This document shows, piece by piece, positions 13,802 to 26,573 of a DNA stretch of 64,000 nt. Every line of letters begins with the position of its first letter. The first letter of the stretch is position 1. The translations under genes were made by a program, and so were the position numbers. Source of the stretch: Aphelenchoides besseyi (taxonomy: Eukaryota; Nematoda; Chromadorea; Rhabditida; Aphelenchoididae); the NCBI GenBank assembly GCA_024699855.1, contig JAMPIQ010000001.1:806001-870000 (forward strand), read 5' to 3'. Below the pieces are notes generated by a model. It did not search any database. It had not been told where the DNA came from and worked only from the letters and a program-made list of their open reading frames with translations.

Positions 13802-13985
13802 CTTCTGAATCCTTTCTATAAACTTTGTTTGTTTGTTTTGGCTCAAGTATACACATGAAACAAACACAAATGCCACTTCTTTGACTCAACAACAACTCGA
13901 AACAAATTCAACCGATAAATTCAACAACGATTTTATTTTAAACCATTCCAAAAACGAAACAATAAACAATTCGTCTGTTCGTTGA

Positions 13986-14853
13986 TTACTGTTGTGGTGC
14001 GCCGCCACGACCGAAACCGCCGCGGTATTGGTTGACGGGTTGAGAGCCGGGACCAGCTTCGGCAACCTTGTCGCTTCCACGATACGCCGGACGCTCATCA
14101 TTGCGAAAACCACCAGCACCTGAAACGATCGCACGATGAAAGAAATCGACTTTTTGTTCAACAATGTGCGTCGGATTCAACTTCTGCTCCGCATTGAAAA
14201 CGCGCAAAAGCGATGATCAGACCCTCAAATACAATTTTGCATTGTTTTCCACGGTCAGAAATTATCGACTCAATCAACAACCAGGATATTTCAATGCGTT
14301 CGAAAAGCAAAACGACGACTTACCACGTCCGGTCTTTTCGGCAAAGGTTTGACGAATTTCGCTTGTCTTTGGCGGCTTCAAAGTCAACGGGATCACATCA
14401 TCGGCAAGTCCCAAATAGTCGCGTAAATAGACGATTCCCTCATCCGTCAAGTAGAAGTAGTAGTGGCGCCACGAGAATTGTTCCTTCACGTAGCCGCGAG
14501 ATGCCAAACTCTGAAATCAAAGCGATTAAAACGTTTTTGCGAATTTACGATCAAATGTACAAAAATCATGGACCGACAACGAGCAAACGAGTTGTCAGTA
14601 TCTCGACTTTTTGAGAATTATTTTTGGCATTAGTCATACCATTCAAATGCTCACAAACATTCGAAGGCTTGGTAATCAATGCCATGAAAAACTCAAAAAA
14701 ATCATTTACCTTCAACGCCTTGATGACGTACAAGTTCTTCACGCCTTCGATTTCGGGATGTGATTTCAAAGTGTAGTCCTTCTTGGCAATAGCGACTCCA
14801 TCTTCGAACAACTTTTCGTAGATTTTTCGACGATCAGCCGTTGGCATCAACAT
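13986..14853 (-). CDS. RPS10: 40S ribosomal protein S10 (eS10)
   Basis: This is a small-subunit ribosomal protein. Three exons (14710-14853, 14324-14510, 13986-14119) give 154 residues with consistent phases. The start [20 protein letters not shown], the middle [20 protein letters not shown] and [12 protein letters not shown], and the Gly/Arg-rich tail [12 protein letters not shown] are all classic eS10. A TTTCAG acceptor lies about 20 bases upstream of the ATG, so a 5' UTR intron or trans-splice site precedes the coding start. It is a neighbour of SEC61B on the same strand. Confidence 0.97.
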
Positions 14854-15346
14854 GTTGAGCTTCGAATAGCCTGAAATAGAAATTAGAGGGTTTCCGACGA
14901 AATCAAAACAAGAAATAAGACGTAAGAATGGATTAAAAAAGGAATAAACGCCTGAAAAAGAAGCTCCAGTCACCGAGCTCAGCGCACCGACAGTTTTCGT
15001 TGGCAGCGAGTAGGCTTCACAGCGGCAGGCGATTTCCAGCCGCGACTTTTCCAGCTGCGGCGGGAGTTCGAACGTGAATTTTCGGAGTCGACAAAACAAA
15101 CTCCCCAATTTGCGCTTTTGATACGATTAGCGATTTCGTTCTTATTGGACTATTCTTCGCTTCAAAGCTTTGTTTCTGTTCGATCATTGAGTAGTTCTTC
15201 GAGTCAAGATTGGAGTACCAGTTAATTTATTGCGCACAAAACAAACATTTCAGATGTGCAATGAAAACTGTTTAATTTACGGGAATAATTTATCAAACAA
15301 AATTAGCGGTTTGATCGATGTAACGAAACGGAAATCGCGAGTTCGC
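14854..15346 (-). promoter_or_regulatory. RPS10 5' leader and SEC61B 3' flank
   Basis: This 493-bp gap holds the RPS10 leader, including a splice acceptor near 14872, and the 3' end of SEC61B. ORFs here are read-through of the leader. I saw no other gene. Confidence 0.45.
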
Positions 15347-15725
15347 TCATTGACTTCCACTGCTCGCACGTGTGTATTTGCCCCAAATGTGTAAGACGAA
15401 GACCGAAGCGATGAAGACCAAACTGAGCACCAAAACGGGAACTGGACCACTAAAATGTCGAACAAAATAAAGTCCTGTGTTTCAATGGAACTCACATTTT
15501 CAATCCGGTCGAATCCTCGGTGTAGAAGCGCCACAAACCACCGTTGTTGACTCCGCCGGCGGCACGCGAACGTGTTGCCGCAGCTCCAGCGGTTGTCGTG
15601 TTGCCACCTCGACGTTGACGAACGGCACCGCCACTGGCTGCGGGACGAACTGCACGTGCGGGACTACGAGCTGTGTCGGACTAAAAAAGATCGAAATCAC
15701 AACTTCAAGGAAACAAACTTACCAT
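15347..15725 (-). CDS. SEC61B: Protein transport protein Sec61 subunit beta
   Basis: This is the tail-anchored beta subunit of the ER Sec61 translocon. Exon 1 encodes only the initiator Met (15723-15725). Exons 2 (15496-15680) and 3 (15347-15449) complete 96 residues in consistent phase. The protein has an Ala/Arg/Gly-rich cytosolic segment, then [20 protein letters not shown], then the membrane anchor [20 protein letters not shown] and the end [11 protein letters not shown]. These match the human [20 protein letters not shown] and HIWGKYTRS segments closely. The gene is divergent from NF-YC, with 261 bp between start codons. Confidence 0.97.
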
Positions 15726-15986
15726 AATTGACGAACTTCGAAATGCTAACGATCGAAAAGCACGCGGACTTTTAAACGACTGCCAATCAACGTTCAGTTG
15801 TTTCGTGTAAGCGAAAAAATTGTGTTAACCAAAAGCTCCACAACGACAAAAAAGCTGACATGCCAAATAACAGCGATGTTTGCAGTTCTTTAAACTTTCC
15901 AGTCGAGACTCCGCGTCACGTTGTGAAAAAAAATTCGCGTTGATGCTGAAAAGTCGAAGGATATTGAAGTAAGATTGATCTTCTGT
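15726..15986. promoter_or_regulatory. Divergent promoter region of SEC61B and NF-YC
   Basis: The two ATGs face away from each other across 261 bp. There is no ORF of interest between them and no obvious TATA box. Confidence 0.45.
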
Positions 15987-17879
15987 ATGAAGATGTCTTT
16001 CGACAAATTCGCCAACGATCCAGCAATTCGCGACTTTTGGTCGAAACAACGCGAAAAAATCGACCAGCTGACGAATGTAAGTTTCAACTACCGAGTTGTT
16101 TTGGCAAAACGGATTTACATTTCAGGCGGAATATCGAGATCTGACCAAATCGCAGATCTTACCGTTGGCTCGAATCAAAAAGATTATGAAAATTGAGGAG
16201 GACGTGAGAAACCAAGTGAGTTGATTTCTTGGCTTCTTTTCCCTGAAAAATTTTTCTTTAGATGATCAGCAGTGAAGGTCCGATTCTGATCGCAAAAGCA
16301 TCGGAGTTCCTGATCGAAGAACTCACTTTGAGAGCGTGGTTGCATGCGGACAGCAACCGACGAAAAACCTTGCAGAAGGTCGACATCGGCGATGCAACGA
16401 GTCAGAATGATATGTTCGACTTCCTGATTGACATCGTACCGCGACCAGGACAACAAGAATCGGACGCTCCAGTTCCCATCGTAAGTATTTTTGTTTGAGT
16501 CAAAACTCTTCTTTTCGCACCAACCTCTTTATCGTAGACGATCGACATTAAAGCTCAATGAAGCAAAAGGCTTTGAAACGCACGAAAATTAAGATCGAAA
16601 AACCAAAATGAAAGGAGAAATTGTGAAAACCAAAAATGATACGAAAGTTGTGAACGAGTCAAACAAATATCTTACCTTTAAATGACGAGTTTCATAACCA
16701 TCAAAGCGAGCGAAATTCACAGCGTCTAAACCGCGTTTTGAACCTGAAAGAGTGTTAGCAACTTAAAAACGATGCATTCGTTTCCTACTCTAAATGATTT
16801 CAAACCAATCTTCAGGATAAATTGCTGAACTTACAAGTAATCGAATTCACATGTTCGATGTCTTTAGTTCATTACGGAAGTGATTGGTAAATAGCGTTTT
16901 CGTTTCCTTGGACAGTTTGGAATCGATCTATTTCTTTGTAAACGTATGTTTATTGCGTACTCCACGGATACGTATGTAGATTCTGTTGGGAAGATAGCAC
17001 GCATGCAACGTGAACAATTTCGATACGAGCATCTAAAAACAACAAAACGGAAGTTTTAACTCACTCAACCTCCGTCACTAGACAACTGACCTTTGTATTC
17101 ACTGTTGGCAATTACCGTCGATGTTGTGTTGTTTTTCCAGCAGATGCAAAGTGATCATGCACATCGTCGTATTCACGAGGCTTCTTTTCTATGAGTTTTT
17201 GATGGAGTCACCGTGACGCAAATGACAAAGTAAAAACTTGAACATTGACTATCAATAGCAGCAAACCTTACTTCCGTCACTCATCGAATTCTCCAGCAAT
17301 GACGATAAATCTATTGCAACTACATAAAAGAAAAGTCAAACAAAACAACAGAAGAAAGCAATGATTTGCAGGAAACTGGTAGATTTACTTTGACAAAAGA
17401 ATTCGATTTCTAAAAGTGTTTCTTCATTAAAATTAAATCAAATTTAACAATGAAAACATTATAGTTTTGTTTTTTCAGCTTCCAAGACCAGCACCTGGAG
17501 TGTCAACGATTGCTGTGGCGGGTAACGCGTCGCCGAATGCGGATGTATCAATCGTTAATCCATCGACCGGAGCATTGACGATTGATACCCAGCAAATCCA
17601 GTACGTGTTGCCTGTGGAAAGCGACAATAATGAAGCCACTCAGCAGCCGTACATAGTTAACGTAAGCTCTTGAATCGAATCTTTGTGTTACACTGTTTTT
17701 AGTGTGACGCATCGGCATTCAACGGCGCAGTGACGAGGATAGAGCTGGCCAATGGCGGATTTGTGGACGCGATGCCCGTTGGTCCATCGATTCCAATTGT
17801 TCCGGGACGACCTCTTCAAATCGTCGCGAACAACATGCACTTTGTGCCATTGCCTGAAAACGAGTCTCAAAGCTCCTGA
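15987..17879 (+). CDS. NFYC: Nuclear transcription factor Y subunit gamma (NF-YC)
   Basis: NF-YC is a histone-fold subunit that dimerises with NF-YB and joins NF-YA to bind CCAAT boxes. Five exons (15987-16076, 16126-16215, 16262-16480, 17479-17661, 17703-17879) are all multiples of three and give 252 residues. The histone fold runs from about residue 35 to 110 with [54 protein letters not shown] and [12 protein letters not shown]. The C-terminal half is Pro/Asn/Val-rich and poorly conserved, like other NF-YC activation regions. Intron 3 is about 1 kb, far longer than its neighbours (41-49 bp). Confidence 0.95.
16481..17478 (+). other. Long intron 3 of NF-YC
   Basis: This 998-bp intron begins GTAAGT and ends TTTTTTCAG. 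It is about twenty times longer than the other introns of this gene. No ORF or clear repeat is visible inside; it could hold an enhancer or an unspotted alternative exon. Confidence 0.6.
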
Positions 17880-19769
17880 GTCTTGATTTTCCTGTATTAT
17901 CAAATTTTCTTGTTTTTATTTATGGATAAAAAATATGATCTCGGATAAGTGCGTAGAAAACACGTCGATTTTCTTCAAGTGCTTTCGAACTCGTGTGCAG
18001 CAGTCAACGCTAACAGATCATACGACACTTCAAAAGCGAGATCTTGAACTTTGAAAAGGAAAGCCTGCAAAACAACTTAAACCATCGAAATGACATAAAT
18101 GTTTGAACTGAAAGTGTTACATGTGTGTCCTTGAGTGCGCGAAGTGAGCAATCCGATTGCATTCGGGTTTCAACATCAATTTCAAGATAGTGGTTGTTTT
18201 TTTCGATTGTTTCCATCTAAAAACGTTTTTCCGGATCCATCATTTTCCATCGGCGAATACTTTTCCTTTTTGTCCATTCATGTGGAAATCGATCGACCTT
18301 CGGAATGTCGCCGTACACTACCCGATAATCTCTTCCGTCTGTGGATAATCAATGTTTTTTGGTCGATTGGTCTCGGTCGGGTGTTCCGTTTTGATCGAAA
18401 TGAATTGGTTGGATGTTCGAAAGGAGTGACAACTTGAATGCAAGAGAACCGCAAAATTTTTGGTTAGAAGACCAATTGGACATTCCACCAATTTCTTTTT
18501 GTTCATTCAATTCTATTTGTCCAAATGAGCACTTCGTTTGGCGTCCATTCCCTGGACAATCTTCTTTTGATGAGAAACTTTTCATCGTCTCAACCAAATT
18601 GCCTCTGACTCCTAAGGATGCCGCAACGGATTCGTTTCGACGTTTACGGTAATTCGCCTTCGTGTCTCAACGATTTTCGTGGTCATTAAGCTCATAGAAC
18701 TGCCGCACTTATTGTTCCGGCCTTTGTTTCATTGTTCCAGCGCCGATTTGTGTGTTTGAACAGTCGCATAAAATGCAAATTCAAACCCTCCGTTGGTATA
18801 GCGAATTTAAGTCCGCGAGTGTTCTTTATCATACTGGTTTTGTACGCTCAAACGGAAACAAGATTTTCGACACCTTCCGTTGAATCATTTTTGCCATTAA
18901 ACCGTACCGGTAATGATCTTTCAACTCTTGTTCTCCATTTGCGATTTTCGAACTTGTCGGTTTATTACCATTGACACTTTTATGGGGTTCGGGCACCGAA
19001 TGTGCTTCACGACTACAACGTCAATAACCGTCATTTGTTTTGTCGCTCGTGTCATTGGGGTCGCCGCTTTTTTTACGATCTTAATGTCAATCTGTTGGCT
19101 CGTTCGAACAACAAAACGTTCCGGTGGAGTGGTCGAACACGTGCCTTTTTCAGTTGGTTTGGTCGTAAATCTTGAGAGATGCTCGTTTGCAGCATACTTT
19201 TCGATGCCGACACAAGGTATTTGGAGTCACGACTGATAACAAACGTGATCGGACATCTCAATCAACAGCTCGCTAATCAAAACAGTTGGCGACATTTTTG
19301 CTCCGGAGACTCGTTTAAATCGAACGGATGGAACATTGGGTTTACACATCGCCTTTGGTTGTTACTGCGTGATTTCTTTCCACCGCGTGAATGCGCATAA
19401 GTTCAATTGGGCAGATTGCTCCGTTGGCTAGTGATTTGAACGTTTGCGTCGATTTTTGTTTCATACCACTTCCGTTTAAGCAGTTTAAAACATTTGGCTT
19501 CTCCGGATTAATCGAAAACCATTCGATTTGCGTTGACGTAATGCCCGTGACGTGAGACGATCAGATGAGATCACGAAAAAGACCAACTTCTGATCTCACG
19601 AAAATTCGTACTTGATGAGTACGCGTATGTTTCCCGACATAGTTTCGTGCATGTCGTTAGCGACAATCTTTTCCAACTTCCTTCTAATTGTTATCATTAA
19701 GATCGTGGCAATCTACGTAGTTTCTTCGATAGTGAACATGGACGTTTAGTAGTTAGAAATGCCAACGAA
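17880..19769. other. Spacer, no supported gene
   Basis: ORFs of 60-107 codons overlap on both strands without splice structure or family similarity. Near 19571-19605 there is an 8-bp inverted repeat (TGAGATCA / TGATCTCA) around a 17-base loop, too short to interpret. Confidence 0.4.
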
Positions 19770-20086
19770 ATGGAACTGAACGCCTTGAATTTGAGTCTCG
19801 TCTTTGGTGTTCTTTTGGTTCTTATCGGTCTTCTTGTCGTTGTGATTTGTATGGTATGTAAGCAGCAGCGTGATGGAATTTTCCCCGGAGATCTCGAAGT
19901 GGGAAAAGACGACTCCGATTCGTCTGTAAAGACTCTCGAGGCGGATGAATTAGGTAAAAATGGTAAGCATAAACAACATTATGACCGTTGAATTGTTTTT
20001 TGTTTTCAGGTGAACCCCAAAACCCACCATCGAATTTGCCGAAGATTATCGTGACTACCGCTTCATTGCGAATGAAACACGTTTGA
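19770..20086 (+). CDS. Small single-pass membrane protein, unknown family
   Basis: I do not recognise this gene. Two exons (19770-19962, 20010-20086) with a clean phase-1 GTAAGC...TTTTCAG intron give 89 residues. The N-terminal dozen residues are short and probably extracellular or lumenal. They are followed by a strong transmembrane helix (LVFGVLLVLIGLLVVVICMV) and a cytosolic tail with CKQQRDG, an acidic DDSDSSVKTLEADEL region and a Pro/Asn-rich end. The absence of a cleavable signal suggests a type III orientation. Similar small membrane proteins occur as subunits or adaptors, but nothing here shows a function. Coding status is inferred from the intron phase fit and the sharply hydrophobic helix. 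Confidence 0.6.
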
Positions 20087-21160
20087 ATGGTCGCGTTCAA
20101 ATCGAAACCAACGACATATGGGTATCATTTCGTTCTCTTAATTCATTTGTTATAACCGCAATTTCTGAGCCACAATTTTCGAAATCGTAATGATACATTC
20201 GTTTAGTGTACGTTTAATCTGCAAATAAACTTTTGAAAATAATCATGAGCACTGATAGCAATGAAGATCTCTAATATGACTTCACGGTAAATTGAGCGAA
20301 GATTGACAGTCGAAACTCGAATCTCAAAGCGAACGCGAAAGCACGTGAAAATCGGCGGCTGACGTTCGAGCAGACGAACCGAAGCAGCTGATTCGTTTGG
20401 TTATTTACCATCGATGTGATTAGGGATATTGATTGGAATAAGTGCGTGATGTGAGAACGAAAATTTTGACGGAAATGAGATCGCTTCGGAAACGTTCAAC
20501 TTCTCGTTGAGTTGATTGCTTTCAATGTTGAAATCCGGGAGGTTGACTTTTGGTTTGTCCGCGCATTTCAAGTCGTGTGTTGTTGAGAATTGTTTTCAGA
20601 AATTGCAACTTTTTTGCGACAACAACTCACTTCTGTACCTCTTCTTTATCATCGTATATTCCGGCACTCCCATTTGAGTTCGTGGTTAACTCGCGTGTTG
20701 GCTTCTTATTACGATGGCCGGCCGGAAAAGCGGATGAAAGTCACGGGGAGCGAAGCGACAACAACGTTCTTCATCAAATTTCACATCAAATGTTTTACAC
20801 GAAAACACCGATCTTGTCGTTACGGATCTCAATTGGTTTTATAATCAGTTTAAGCTTTCCGGTTGGAACATTAGCGAGATTCATTTGCATTATCAGCGCG
20901 TGTCCACGGCGAAATGCCACTTTCCGGTCACAGGACCAATCCGCCCGCTTTGAGGACCGTTGCACTCGTGGCACACACCAAATTTGGCCACACAGTTTTT
21001 GTCTGTCAGCGCACTCTCGTTTCGCGTGCCCGTTCCCTCGCTTCGCGGTCCTTCTATTGATTCTTTTTCCCGTTGCCTGCGGCAGTTTTTCTCGTTTGCT
21101 ATGTGTGCTTGTTTTTGAGTGTATTTGTAAATAAAATCTTTCGATTTTCAGCATCTGAAA
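20087..21160. other. Spacer and RAB2 upstream region
   Basis: About 1.1 kb without a supported gene; a long plus-strand ORF (20550-21134) has no family signature. A TTTTCAG acceptor ends at about 21151, ten bases before the RAB2 ATG, so much of this may be a 5' UTR intron or outron. Confidence 0.4.
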
Positions 21161-22194
<1,034 letters not shown>

Positions 22195-22850
22195 ACTGAA
22201 TCGCTGATCAAACGTCTAATTTCCTTTTTCTCCAGTTTGTGAGTCAACTCTTTGTGTAAAAAAACTTTGTGAACAGATTTCCGCTTTCCGCCATTTCACT
22301 ACAAATTTCTTAGCAGTAAAATCAATCGACTAACTTCCACGAATATCAAAGTCTGCCGGTAATTTCGGACCGGTCCACTCTTTTCCGTTTCTCTCATCGT
22401 TCAGCTTGAAAACTCTCCAGTCTATCCCTTCAGTTCTGTAGTCTTGTAGACATTTGACTTCGGAATAAATTCATGTTTGCAATGAAATCATATTGGGAAC
22501 CTTATCCCACTGTAATGGGGCTAAGAAGAAAGATTGAATGAAACCGATGAGGAATTGAAAGGTTGTTATTGATGCAACTTTCCAAATTCTTTGCATGATC
22601 TAAGCCTATGAATTGGGATTAAGAAGAGTGAATAGACATCAAAAGCAATGAAATCAAATCACAAGACGATCTCCTGTCGACCGTTGGCTTCGTGTGTCAG
22701 CTGCTGACTGCTCGACATTTGGACGCATCTTCTCATAAATTAAGGATCTTTTTGTTTACAAGTTTCTGGTTCGTTACATCAATTGTATGTTTCGTGACTG
22801 TTCTTTCATCTGACAATTTCATTCCAAATTTTTTTCTTTTAGAGTTCGTA
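22195..22850. other. RAB2 3' flank and COX7C upstream region
   Basis: 656 bp with no supported gene. A polypyrimidine tract and TTTTAG lie about 8 bases before the COX7C ATG. No clear AATAAA is seen right after RAB2. Confidence 0.4.
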
Positions 22851-23245
22851 ATGTCTTCGAAAATGATTGTTCTTGCGCCGCAAGCGGTCTTTCGACCGTT
22901 GATGCGTTCAGTTCGTCGTGATCATCACTTGCCGAATCACGGCGCCACTTTGCCGGACATGACAAAATGGAAACCACAAACTCCGAACAGCTTCATTTAC
23001 GACGGTTATGCTTTAGCTGTAAGTCCTTTTATTCTATTGATTGACGGCTACTTTTGGGTCTACGATTGTTTCGAACAAACTAGACGACGACAGTTGATTT
23101 GACTTATTTTCGTCGTTTTCAGCGTTTGCCGTTCAGCGTTAAAAACCGCTACACGTTCTTCTTCAAGTTCGTTGGAATTTTGGCCGTTGGCTTTTGGATT
23201 CCGTTCTTTGTGGTCGATTATCAACTCCGCAAAGCCAACCAATAG
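22851..23245 (+). CDS. COX7C: Cytochrome c oxidase subunit 7C-like, mitochondrial
   Basis: This is a small nuclear-encoded subunit of mitochondrial complex IV. Exons 22851-23018 and 23123-23245 give 96 residues. The N-terminus is basic and lacks acids, as expected for a presequence (MIVLAPQAVFRPLMRSVRRD). The mature end LPFSVKNRYTFFFKFVGILA followed by VGFWIPFFVVDYQLRKANQ matches the COX7C pattern LPFSVENKW...GFAAPFFIVRHQLLK and contains the single membrane helix. It is longer than the human precursor (63 residues) through an extended N-terminal region. AATAAA follows at 23297. Confidence 0.85.
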
Positions 23246-23296
23246 ATGATCTACTCTTTCGCTGTAGTACACGATTGTAATTCAAAGAATGTGAGA

Positions 23297-23302
23297 AATA
23301 AA
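23297..23302 (+). terminator. Polyadenylation signal AATAAA
   Basis: The hexamer lies about 50 bases downstream of the COX7C stop and is the only one in the immediate 3' flank. Confidence 0.6.
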
Positions 23303-23421
23303 GGAGTTGTAGGATCTGTTTATTTACAATCAAAATGAGCATCAGAAGCAAACGATCGGAAATAAGCGCATTTCGTATCACTGAGTGAATTTGAGCACGG
23401 AATGAAAAGGAACAATATAAT

Positions 23422-26400
23422 TTATTGGAATCCGATGTATCGATCATCTGAGCAGCAAGAAACCGAAGTAAACGAGAAACACTGTTGGGATCCATTGGAC
23501 GTTGGTTGGATCTGAAAAACGATTAAACTCATTGAAAAGGATCACTTACATCTCGACGACGAATTCGGTCGTTCGGCTTGACGCAGCTCTGAAACTCGTC
23601 GATTACTCTTGAAAAGAGAAGTGCAGTATTTGAATGAGAGGTGCAAAAAATGTTAGACACTTTCGAAAAAACTTCAAAAGCAAAAATGTGCAAAGCCATG
23701 CCTTTGATGAGCTCTTCAGTCGAACCGGCATCTAGAATCGCCGGGTCCTCGACCTTCAGATCGCGCAGTTTGTCTTCCGCTTCCTGATGATTGGAACGTC
23801 GATTGACAAGACTGTCGATTTCGTTGTAATCGATTTCGTTCGTCTGTTCGTCATCGGGATTATCCGAGGGTTCTGCGACTCCTCGCTCCGAATCGGGATC
23901 ATTAGAAGCAACGCCTGAACCTAAAGCAAATGCAGAGATTGAAAAACAAACGACAAAACAGAACAAACGATTGGATCCTTTCAAAAGTTAAGCAAAGTGC
24001 AAACCGCAAAATCTTTCGGAAAACCACCAAACACGATCCACAAATTACCTTCGGTTTGAATGATCGAGTTCGTTACCAATGGAGCCGCTTCTAAAGTTGA
24101 AATAAGATTGGGAATAGAAAATTTACTAACCGATTAGTCGAATGTCACTGTAGTTCTTACCGTACTCATTACCTGAAATCGTCTTCTCAATATTTATACT
24201 CTGGCATTTGCTCTCACTTGCAATACAACGATAATTTCCGAACGAGTTCTTTTGAACGGAACGTATCTCCAACACATGAACACTTTTGTAGCTGAAACGA
24301 ATTTATCCCACGACTTTTACGATCACTAACTGACCGCTCAGCCACAGCCGTTTCCTAAAATACAAGTCAGAAATCTTTATTGACACGACTACTTACCGTG
24401 TGATAGCGAGTCGGATCGTAGACTTCGACATCGTTGAAAAGCCATGTAACCATCGGTCTAGGCCATGCCTCGACTGTACAAACTAATCGAACCACAGTTC
24501 CTTGACGTGCTTCAACGACTAGAGATTGAGGAGTGACCACCGGTTCAACTAGAAGCTCTTGATTTTAATGTGATTGTTACAAAACTCACAAGTCACATGC
24601 AACTTAACAGTCCATGTTTCGTCCGGTGGAATCCCGTTTGAAGCGATGCAAACATACTCGGACATATGTTTACGATTCACACGCATAATAAACAGTTCGG
24701 AACCGTTGTAGAAGCTCGCTGAACTCATCGTTTTTCTTGTCTTTTATGATTGTTGACTGACCTCCAAAACCGTTGGCTCCGTTGTAGCGAATCACTTGCC
24801 GATCTTTTCGTCTCCAAATGACCTTAAACTTTCGGTTACTATAAGAAGCAATCAACTCTACTGTTGGTGTTGGATTGCCCGTTGCTTCACAATTCAACGT
24901 TACGTTGTGTCCTTCGCGTACTTCAACGGCCGACGGAGTTGAGCTTCGTGATACAAACGGAGGAACTGAAAAGTGTTGTATCAAGTTTTCAGGATCATTT
25001 CCTTGATTTTCGCTCAATAGCTTTCGATTCACCTGTTGCCGGAAATCTTCAAAAGTCAATTAAAAAGCAAACCGCGCGTTCAATTTGCGGTCAACCGAAA
25101 AGATCGCCAACCGTCAGGTCGCAATTAATAGCCGGGCAATTAGAAAACAACCCCAAGATTCATTGAAGAAGATTTCACTCACTTTTTAAATGCAAATAAC
25201 CAGTTGAGCCCATCACCGGCATTGTGTTTATCTACAGAATAATTTTTTGATATTCTTTTGTTTATTGTACCTGACAAGTGTAGCCACCGGCATCTGACTC
25301 CTGAACATTCCTTACGGTCAGAATCCAGACGTCTTCGTCGGGCAGTTTCTTCAGTTCGTACTTGTCGGATTGTCGAAAGACCTAAAAACCGCTGGAGTGT
25401 ACGAATTCAAAACGTTTCGAATAACCATTTCGTCGTAGGTTAATAGTCGAGGTGGATTGTCGGCTTTCAGGAATGCAACCTAAACATTCGAATATCGCGC
25501 GTTTCGACATCAATCCGATTACCATGTACTGGCCCAAATCTTCGACTGCACATCGAAACTCGACGTTGTTGCCTTTTATGGCGGTTATATTCTGCATTAT
25601 ACCCAATGGAAACGAGGGATTGGGCGTTCGAACACAAACTGAAAATGAAGTGGTTACAACAAACTCGATCGCTGCAGCTTGTTCTTCTTCGTATATGTCA
25701 TCCAAAATGAGAAGCAAGATTTTAATTAAATCGCCCATCAAACTTCAATTCTACGGTTACCGTTAAAGATCTGACATAGGAGCGTAGGAAACATGACGAT
25801 TGACGAGCGCTGACCGGAAATATTGCGCATACTATGGGGCCGCCCGATGGACAGTTGAGTTTTTCGGCCGTCGGATAAATTTGGTTAAGCGGCAGTCACA
25901 CTTTCCAACAACAAGATGGTTTTTTAGTCAATTGAACGACGTGACTGATGGTGTACACACGAGTCAAATGCCAATGACCATTGGAAAGTGTGAATGTGGC
26001 GGAATTCATTGGCCATCTTCTTTCGGACACAATTCTGTTCGCTTTCGGTCAATCAGTTCGCCGAAACTCGAATGCGCAGTTTGATTCCCCGGAGATGCGA
26101 TTAGAGCCGCCGACTGACTGTGGATCATGGCTTCTGGCTAATTTTGGTAGTCGAGATTGACAAACCCGAAATGGTTACGAACTAGATGAAGTGCTCAGAA
26201 CGAAAAGTCTTGAAGTAAGCAATTCAATCGATTTTAAATTACCCTTTCACTTCTTTCTATTACTGTGTTTTGTTAACTCAATGAACAACAAAACAATTAA
26301 ACGACTGAGATTTACGTTTCCGGTAATGGCGTTCAAGGTCATAACTCCCGGAATAAACTTAAAAGCAACTACGAACATTAAGTTATGTTTGAGCACGAGT

Positions 26401-26573
26401 TCGTAGCTTTTTGGGTGTCAAATTGCTCGTTCGACCATAACGAACAAACCGCTCATTACTGACCCATTAGGACAACAAAGAAGCTGCAGCACGTGTTTTT
26501 TGTGATTTAATAGCGTGTAATCTTAATGAGATAACTCACCACCTGCAAATTCACACAACACCAACAACCACAT
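23422..26573 (-). CDS. Lachesin/IgLON-like cell-adhesion protein with three immunoglobulin domains
   Basis: This is a secreted or surface immunoglobulin protein of the lachesin/DIP/neurotrimin (RIG-5-like) group, used in neuronal or epithelial adhesion. Exon 1 (26540-26573) encodes a short hydrophobic leader, MWLLVLCEFAG. Ig1 has NNVEFRCAVEDLGQYMVAFL and DAGGYTCQINTMPV. Ig2 has VPPFVSRSSTPSAVEVREGH, LNCEATGNPTPTV and SEYVCIASNG. Ig3 has VVEARQGTVVRLVCTVEAWP and GNYRCIASES. About ten introns lie in the gene, the first about 0.9 kb. After Ig3 the reading continues into an acidic linker (SGVASNDPDSERG...) and a Cys-containing end with no clear GPI signal. The C-terminal part could instead be a separate small secreted gene starting MKGSNRLFCFVV at 23984. 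Confidence 0.82.
25640..26539 (-). other. Long first intron of the lachesin-like gene
   Basis: The interval between exon 1 (GTGAGT donor at 26539) and the first Ig exon (TTTTCAG acceptor near 25640) is about 0.9 kb. It has no convincing ORF. It contains a pair of exact 13-bp inverted arms at 25896-25908 and 25981-25993. Confidence 0.6.

Noticed and set aside
19571..19605. Short inverted repeat TGAGATCA / TGATCTCA
   Set aside because: An 8-bp stem with a 17-base loop is expected by chance in 64 kb.
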